DNA of 16,349 bases, taken from NCBI GenBank assembly GCA_027353395.1, contig DAIEHU010000024.1, positions 1 to 16,349 of the forward strand. Direction: 5' to 3'. Position 1 is the stretch's first letter. Each line of letters begins with the position of its first letter. Source of the DNA: Desulfobacteraceae bacterium (GTDB lineage Bacteria; Desulfobacterota; Desulfobacteria; Desulfobacterales; Desulfosalsimonadaceae). The notes below the pieces were generated by a model that worked only from the letters and a program-made list of their open reading frames with translations, made no database searches and had not been told where the DNA came from. The position numbers and the translations under genes are program-made. Positions 12,613 through 16,349 of this stretch are shown piece by piece.

Positions 12613-14541
12613 ATGGAACACAAAAAAGAAACCCACTCATTTAAAACCGAAGTCAAACAGTTCATGCATCTGATTATCAATTCCCTTTATTCCAACAGGG
12701 AAATTTTTCTGCGGGAACTTATTTCCAACGCCTCGGACGCCATCGACCGTCTCAGTTTCAAGGCGCAGACCGATGCGAAGCTGCTGGAAGAAGGCGCGGA
12801 ATTCAAAATCAAAATCACGCCGGACAAAACCGCCCGGACCCTGACCCTGTCGGATAACGGCATCGGCATGACCTATGAAGAGGTGGTGGAGAATATCGGC
12901 ACCATCGCCAAGAGCGGCACCGCAGCCTTCATGCAGGCCATTGAAAACGCCAAAAACCAGAATACACTGGCCCCCGAGCTCATCGGCCAGTTCGGCGTGG
13001 GGTTTTACAGCGCATTTATTGTAGCGGATAAAATCACCATCGTCACAAAGGCCGCCGGGGAAACCACCGCCACCCGCTGGGAATCCACTGGCGACGGCGA
13101 ATATACCATCGAACCGGCGGAAAAGCCCTCCCGCGGCACCGATATCATCCTGAAATTAAAACCCGTGGAAAAAGACGAACAGGATTTCACGGAAGAATGG
13201 ACCCTCCGGCAGGTGGTGAAGAAACATTCGGATTTCGTGAACTACCCGGTGGTCATGGATGTGGAACGGGTGGAAACCGAAACCAGCGACGACGGCAAGC
13301 CCATTCTCGGCCCGGACGGCAAACCTGTTAAAAAGCCGCCGGTCATCCAGGAGGAAACCTTAAACTCCATGAAGGCCATCTGGGCCAAAGACAAAAAAGA
13401 CGTCACCGATGAGGAATACAAGGACTTCTATTCCCACATCAGCCACGACTGGAATCCGCCGCTCACTTGGTTCCACTGGAAGTTGGAAGGGGTCACGGAA
13501 TACAACGCGCTCCTCTACATCCCATCCCAGGCACCCTTTGACCTGTTTATGCCGGAACGGAAACACGGGGCTCAGCTATACTGCCGCCGCGTATTTATCA
13601 TGGATGACTGCAAGGAACTGATTCCCTCGTATCTCCGGTTTATCAAAGGAGTGGTGGACGCACCGGACTTAAACTTAAACATCAGCCGAGAAATTCTTCA
13701 GCAGGACGCACTCGTGCGAAACATCCACAAAAACCTCATCAAAAAAATCCTGGACGCATTAGACCAGCTCCCGGCTGAAGAATTTGAAAAATTTTACAAT
13801 GAATTCGGCGCGGTCCTCAAGGAAGGCATCCATTCGGACTGGGCCAACCGCGACCGGCTTGCAAAACTGGCCCGGTTTAAGACCACCCAGTCAGATGGCA
13901 AATGGGTCTCTCTGACGGAGTATGCGGCCCGAATGAAACCTGACCAGAACGATATCTATTACATGACCGGCGACAGCCTCGCCAGTATCATCAACAGTCC
14001 GCATCTGGAAGCCCTCAAGGAAAAAGACTTTGAAGTTCTGCTGATGACCGACCCGGTGGATGAATTTATTATCCAGGCCATGCCGGAATTTGAAAAAAAG
14101 AAATTCAAAAGCGCGGAAAAAGGCGATCTGGATATTGACAAAGTGGATGAAACCAAAAAAGCGGCCTTTTCATCCCTGTTTGAAAAAATCAAATCCCTGC
14201 TGGCGGATCAAGTGAAAGAAGTGAAGCCGTCTTCTCATTTGCGGGATTCGGTTTCCTGCCTGTCTGGAGACACCTATGACGCGAGCGCCTATATGGAAAA
14301 GCTGCTCAAGGCCACCGGACAAACCGTGCCCGCCGTCAAACGGATACTGGAACTCAATGTCAACCATCCGGTCATGGAAAAAATTCAATCCATTTTTGAA
14401 AAAAATCAGGAGGATGTGGCGCTAAAAGATTACAGTCTCCTGCTCTATGACCTGGCCACTGTGAGTGAAGGCGGGAAAATTGAAAACCCGGCCCGGTTCA
14501 GCCGCCAAATCGGCGAACTCATGGCAAAAGCACTGGGGTAA
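12613..14541 (+). CDS. htpG: Molecular chaperone HtpG (bacterial Hsp90)
   Basis: A 642-residue cytosolic Hsp90 homodimer that remodels client proteins using ATP. The N-terminal GHKL ATPase domain shows RELISNASDAIDRL (34-47) with catalytic E35 and N39, DNGIGM (81-86), GTIAKSGT (96-103) and GQFGVGFYSAF (125-135). The middle domain includes PFDLF, LYCRRVFI and LNISREILQQD, with the catalytic-type Arg. The C-terminal dimerisation domain contains LELNVNHPVMEKI. It is slightly longer than the 624-residue E. coli protein, partly through a Lys/Pro/Asp-rich insert around 220-245. AAGGAG sits 5 bp before ATG 12613. The gene stands alone between a sigma-32-like promoter and a strong terminator. Confidence 0.98.
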   Translation: MEHKKETHSFKTEVKQFMHLIINSLYSNREIFLRELISNASDAIDRLSFKAQTDAKLLEEGAEFKIKITPDKTARTLTLSDNGIGMTYEEVVENIGTIAKSGTAAFMQAIENAKNQNTLAPELIGQFGVGFYSAFIVADKITIVTKAAGETTATRWESTGDGEYTIEPAEKPSRGTDIILKLKPVEKDEQDFTEEWTLRQVVKKHSDFVNYPVVMDVERVETETSDDGKPILGPDGKPVKKPPVIQEETLNSMKAIWAKDKKDVTDEEYKDFYSHISHDWNPPLTWFHWKLEGVTEYNALLYIPSQAPFDLFMPERKHGAQLYCRRVFIMDDCKELIPSYLRFIKGVVDAPDLNLNISREILQQDALVRNIHKNLIKKILDALDQLPAEEFEKFYNEFGAVLKEGIHSDWANRDRLAKLARFKTTQSDGKWVSLTEYAARMKPDQNDIYYMTGDSLASIINSPHLEALKEKDFEVLLMTDPVDEFIIQAMPEFEKKKFKSAEKGDLDIDKVDETKKAAFSSLFEKIKSLLADQVKEVKPSSHLRDSVSCLSGDTYDASAYMEKLLKATGQTVPAVKRILELNVNHPVMEKIQSIFEKNQEDVALKDYSLLLYDLATVSEGGKIENPARFSRQIGELMAKALG

Positions 14542-14581
14542 ATGGCGCAGCCCCGTTGGACATTTTCAAATTTTATCTCCA

Positions 14582-14620
14582 TCCAGCGGGGAGGACATAA
14601 ACCCCTCCCCGCTGGAGTTT
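14582..14620 (+). terminator. Rho-independent terminator after htpG
   Basis: A 13-bp perfect GC-rich stem pairs 14582-14594 (TCCAGCGGGGAGG) with 14604-14616 (CCTCCCCGCTGGA), with a 9-nt loop ACATAAACC, then GTTTAATG. The T-tract is short, but the stem is very strong. It lies 40 bp after the htpG stop. The opposite side also carries A/T-rich sequence, so it may act in both directions. Confidence 0.78.
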
Positions 14621-14741
14621 AATGACAAACCAGGCGTCATTCCCGTCCGAATTTTACAAAAAACAGACTCGCCATTTCCGTAGGGTGAGGCGATTATCCC
14701 CCGCGTTATTATGGAACTTTCATCAATGCGTTTCAATTTAG
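14621..14741. other. Non-coding spacer between htpG terminator and next promoter
   Basis: No gene is supported in the 317 bp between htpG and the response regulator. After the terminator there is a small dyad AATGAC-N9-GTCATT (14621-14641) merging into CGTCATTCCCG, which recalls the edge of common proteobacterial intergenic repeats. A loose TCGCC/GGCGA pair follows near 14670-14694. Nothing here reads as an RNA gene or riboswitch. The rest of the gap (14771-14858) is AT-rich leader. Confidence 0.4.
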
Positions 14742-14770
14742 TTGCAATTCCCTCCCAATTCATCTAAAAT
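14742..14770 (+). promoter_or_regulatory. Predicted sigma-70 promoter for the response regulator operon
   Basis: TTGCAA (14742-14747), 17 bp, TAAAAT (14765-14770). Both hexamers match consensus at five of six positions or close to it, in a strongly AT-rich stretch about 90 bp before the response regulator start. This would drive the response regulator, the 55-residue protein and the GspE-like gene. Confidence 0.55.
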
Positions 14771-14858
14771 TAGTTTTAATTTACAATAAAAATAATCATA
14801 ACAGACGGTTTTCCAGGATACGAAACGCGGAAAACACATACCCGAGGCACAGGACCGG

Positions 14859-15269
14859 ATGCAGCCGAAACGAAAAATACGGGTTATTGTCGTTGATGAC
14901 GAAACGCATGTGAGAACCCTCATCAAAACCGTCGTCAACACCATGAACTGCGATATCGTTGGGGAAGCCGGCAACGGCAGGGATGCCGTCACATTATTTA
15001 GCGAAATCAAGCCCAATATGATGCTGCTTGACATCAACATGCCGCTGAAGTCCGGAAAAGAGGCGCTCGCGGAAATCAAAAAAAATTACCCCAACGCCTT
15101 TATTATCATGCTCACATCCCTTACCGACAGGGAAACCATCGAGGACTGCATCCATCTGGGCGCCTCCGGATTTATTCGAAAAGACCTGCCCCTTGATGAA
15201 ATGCGGGAGGTCATCAAAAAAACCTGGAAGGCGTATCGCGAAGCCCTCATGACGGATCAACCATCCTGA
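14859..15269 (+). CDS. Stand-alone CheY-like response regulator
   Basis: A 136-residue receiver domain with no output domain. The acidic pocket is D13-D14, the phospho-acceptor is D58 in MLLDINMP, the switch Thr is T86 in MLTS, and the conserved Lys is K108 in FIRKD. It probably signals by protein contact when phosphorylated by a histidine kinase encoded elsewhere. AGGA lies 4 bp before ATG 14859. It is the first gene of a tight group with a 55-residue protein (20 bp downstream) and a GspE/PilB-like ATPase, so a role in controlling a pilus or secretion-type machine is a reasonable inference. Confidence 0.93.
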   Translation: MQPKRKIRVIVVDDETHVRTLIKTVVNTMNCDIVGEAGNGRDAVTLFSEIKPNMMLLDINMPLKSGKEALAEIKKNYPNAFIIMLTSLTDRETIEDCIHLGASGFIRKDLPLDEMREVIKKTWKAYREALMTDQPS

Positions 15270-15289
15270 TACATAAGACGGCAGCCAAA

Positions 15290-15457
15290 ATGATGCTCAG
15301 AGAAAAATTTGACCTGGCGAAACTGCTTGAAGAAATCAATAATGACGAAGAGGAGCAGACAAAAGACCTGTCCCAGGAAAAGAATATTCCCCAGGACGCC
15401 ATTACCGAACTGATGCTTGCCCATCTTCGCAAAAAGAAGCAGAACCACACCCTCTGA
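15290..15457 (+). CDS. Small charged helical protein (55 residues), unknown function
   Basis: An uninterrupted 55-codon frame sits exactly between the response regulator (20 bp upstream) and the GspE-like gene (21 bp downstream). It begins with tandem ATGs at 15290 and 15293. The product is highly charged: FDLAKLLEEINNDEEEQTKD looks like an amphipathic helix, and ITELMLAHLRKKKQNHTL a second one with a basic end. No transmembrane segment, cysteine or known motif is visible, and the ribosome site is weak. The snug fit between its neighbours and coding-like composition argue that it is real. It might be an adaptor for one of the flanking proteins; I do not recognise a family. Confidence 0.6.
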   Translation: MMLREKFDLAKLLEEINNDEEEQTKDLSQEKNIPQDAITELMLAHLRKKKQNHTL

Positions 15458-15478
15458 AAAAAATACCGAGCGATCCCA

Positions 15479-16349
15479 ATGGCTTCTCCAAAAATTGAAA
15501 ACCCCCGGTTTTTTAAATTATTAGAAAAAAACAAAATTATTCCCGACGGTTTTGTTCGGGACCTGCTTGAGGAACTGGAAGGCAATGCGCTGGATGTTCT
15601 CGCCACCCTCATCCAAAGCGGCGTGGGCACCAAAAGAAATCTCTGCCAGCTCTGGTGCGATTCCATTGGCATCGCCCATGTGGACCTGGAAAAATCGCTG
15701 TTTCAACCCCATGTGGTGCGCAAACTGCCGGAACGTTTCGCACGGCAGAACTACGCCATCCCGGTATATCAGATGGGCGATACGGTCACCGTCGCCACGC
15801 CTACCCCGAACAATATCGTTCTTGCAAAACAGATCGAACAATTGGTCAATACCCCCGTCAACCTGGTGTTCGCCCTTCCGGCGGATGTGGAATGGGCCAT
15901 TGAAAATGAATACCGGACCAACACGGCGCTATGCGAATTTTTCGCTAAAATCGGCACCGGCAGGGTTTTCGGGGCATCCAGCCCCATCAGTGAAAAAACA
16001 TTTGAAGAAGTGGCGGGTAAAGATGCCATCCAGCAGTTTCATATATGCCTCATCCTGCTGGGGATCAGCGAAAACGCCAGCGAAATTCAAATCGATCCGG
16101 ACGCCCGTGTCGCGAAAATCCATTTTATCGTAAACAATACCTTCCAGGAACGCCTGCAAATTGAAACCCCCGTCTACCGGCGGCTTCTGGCCCAGATCCA
16201 AACCATGGCCCGCGTGTCTGATCCGGCGGACGACGCCCCCCGGTACAGCCGGATTCTTTTCCCCGCTCCGGGCAAAAAATTCGATATCCAGTTTTTAAGC
16301 CTTCCCGGCGATTTCGGGAATAAACTATTTTTAAAATTCATGGATCGCT
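15479..16349 (+). CDS. Divergent GspE/PilB-like ATPase, N-terminal part (runs off right edge)
   Basis: The first 290 codons of a protein resembling the N-terminal half of GspE/PilB/PulE ATPases, which power type II secretion or type IV pilus assembly. Residues about 35-145 resemble the N1 (T2SSE_N) domain, including a segment ending IPVYQMGDTVTVATPTP. Residues about 180-290 resemble N2: ASEIQIDPDARVAKIHFIVN stands where ASDIHIEP...RFRIDG is usual. QFLSLPGDFGNKLFLKF stands where RVSxLPTxxGExVVLRL is usual. Several conserved arginines and His are therefore missing. Walker A and B lie beyond the edge, so ATPase capacity cannot be judged. ATG 15479 has only a weak ribosome site and probably depends on the upstream genes. 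Confidence 0.7.
   Translation, partial: MASPKIENPRFFKLLEKNKIIPDGFVRDLLEELEGNALDVLATLIQSGVGTKRNLCQLWCDSIGIAHVDLEKSLFQPHVVRKLPERFARQNYAIPVYQMGDTVTVATPTPNNIVLAKQIEQLVNTPVNLVFALPADVEWAIENEYRTNTALCEFFAKIGTGRVFGASSPISEKTFEEVAGKDAIQQFHICLILLGISENASEIQIDPDARVAKIHFIVNNTFQERLQIETPVYRRLLAQIQTMARVSDPADDAPRYSRILFPAPGKKFDIQFLSLPGDFGNKLFLKFMDR

Noticed and set aside
14566..14763. Minus-strand 65-codon frame in the htpG to response regulator gap
   Set aside because: It runs through the terminator stem, has no ribosome site, and its product shows no family resemblance.
1..16349. CRISPR arrays, insertion sequences, phage genes or attachment sites
   Set aside because: No regularly spaced direct repeats, transposase, integrase or duplicated target sites were found; the serine tRNAs have no adjacent integrase or duplicated 3' end beyond their own similarity.

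Overview
The window reads as a chromosomal segment of a Gram-negative, probably sulfate-reducing bacterium of the Desulfobacterota (Desulfobacteraceae-like). This is judged from gene style and order only: hflKC, a DUF721/DciA-like gene, trmN6-like, serine tRNAs, dnaX-ybaB-recR-ykgJ-murI, an HTH-EIIA protein coupled to a CLC-CBS transporter, an MOFRL glycerate kinase, htpG and a GspE-like ATPase. No rRNA or taxon-diagnostic gene is present. Most of the window is core housekeeping sequence; there is no prophage, IS element or CRISPR array.

Layout. (1) 1-1178, minus: hflK followed by the truncated start of hflC, in a 4-bp ATGA overlap, behind a promoter facing left at 1217-1244. (2) 1270-2378, plus: a DUF721/DciA-like replication protein and a TrmN6-like tRNA methyltransferase, 2 bp apart. 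(3) 2457-2775, plus: a promoter and two tandem serine tRNAs (CGA and GGA anticodons). (4) 2954-6765, plus: dnaX, ybaB, recR, a YkgJ-type Cys-cluster gene and murI in an operon-like run. (5) 6809-9249, minus: an HTH-EIIA regulator overlapping a CLC transporter with CBS domains. (6) 9317-12446, minus: rhomboid protease, a decayed mpgP-like gene, glycerate 2-kinase, a possible second relic, and an HD-domain hydrolase. (7) 12508-14620, plus: htpG with a sigma-32-like promoter and a strong terminator. (8) 14742-16349, plus: a single-domain response regulator, a 55-residue protein, and the first 290 codons of a divergent GspE/PilB-like ATPase that runs off the right edge.

The most interesting points are these. 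dnaX carries an in-phase A9 slippery run followed at once by a perfect inverted repeat and a -1-frame stop, which predicts a short gamma-like product. Just upstream of glycerate kinase sits an undescribed-looking remnant of a mannosyl/glucosyl-3-phosphoglycerate phosphatase gene, with start, middle and end motifs in three frames. A GT2-like scrap sits just downstream of the kinase, so glycerate kinase may be the survivor of a lost glycosylglycerate osmolyte operon (inference). Other points are the heat-shock-type promoter of htpG, an unusual CLC with channel-like substitutions, and a GspE-like protein whose N2 motifs are degenerate. I found no wholly new defence or mobile system.
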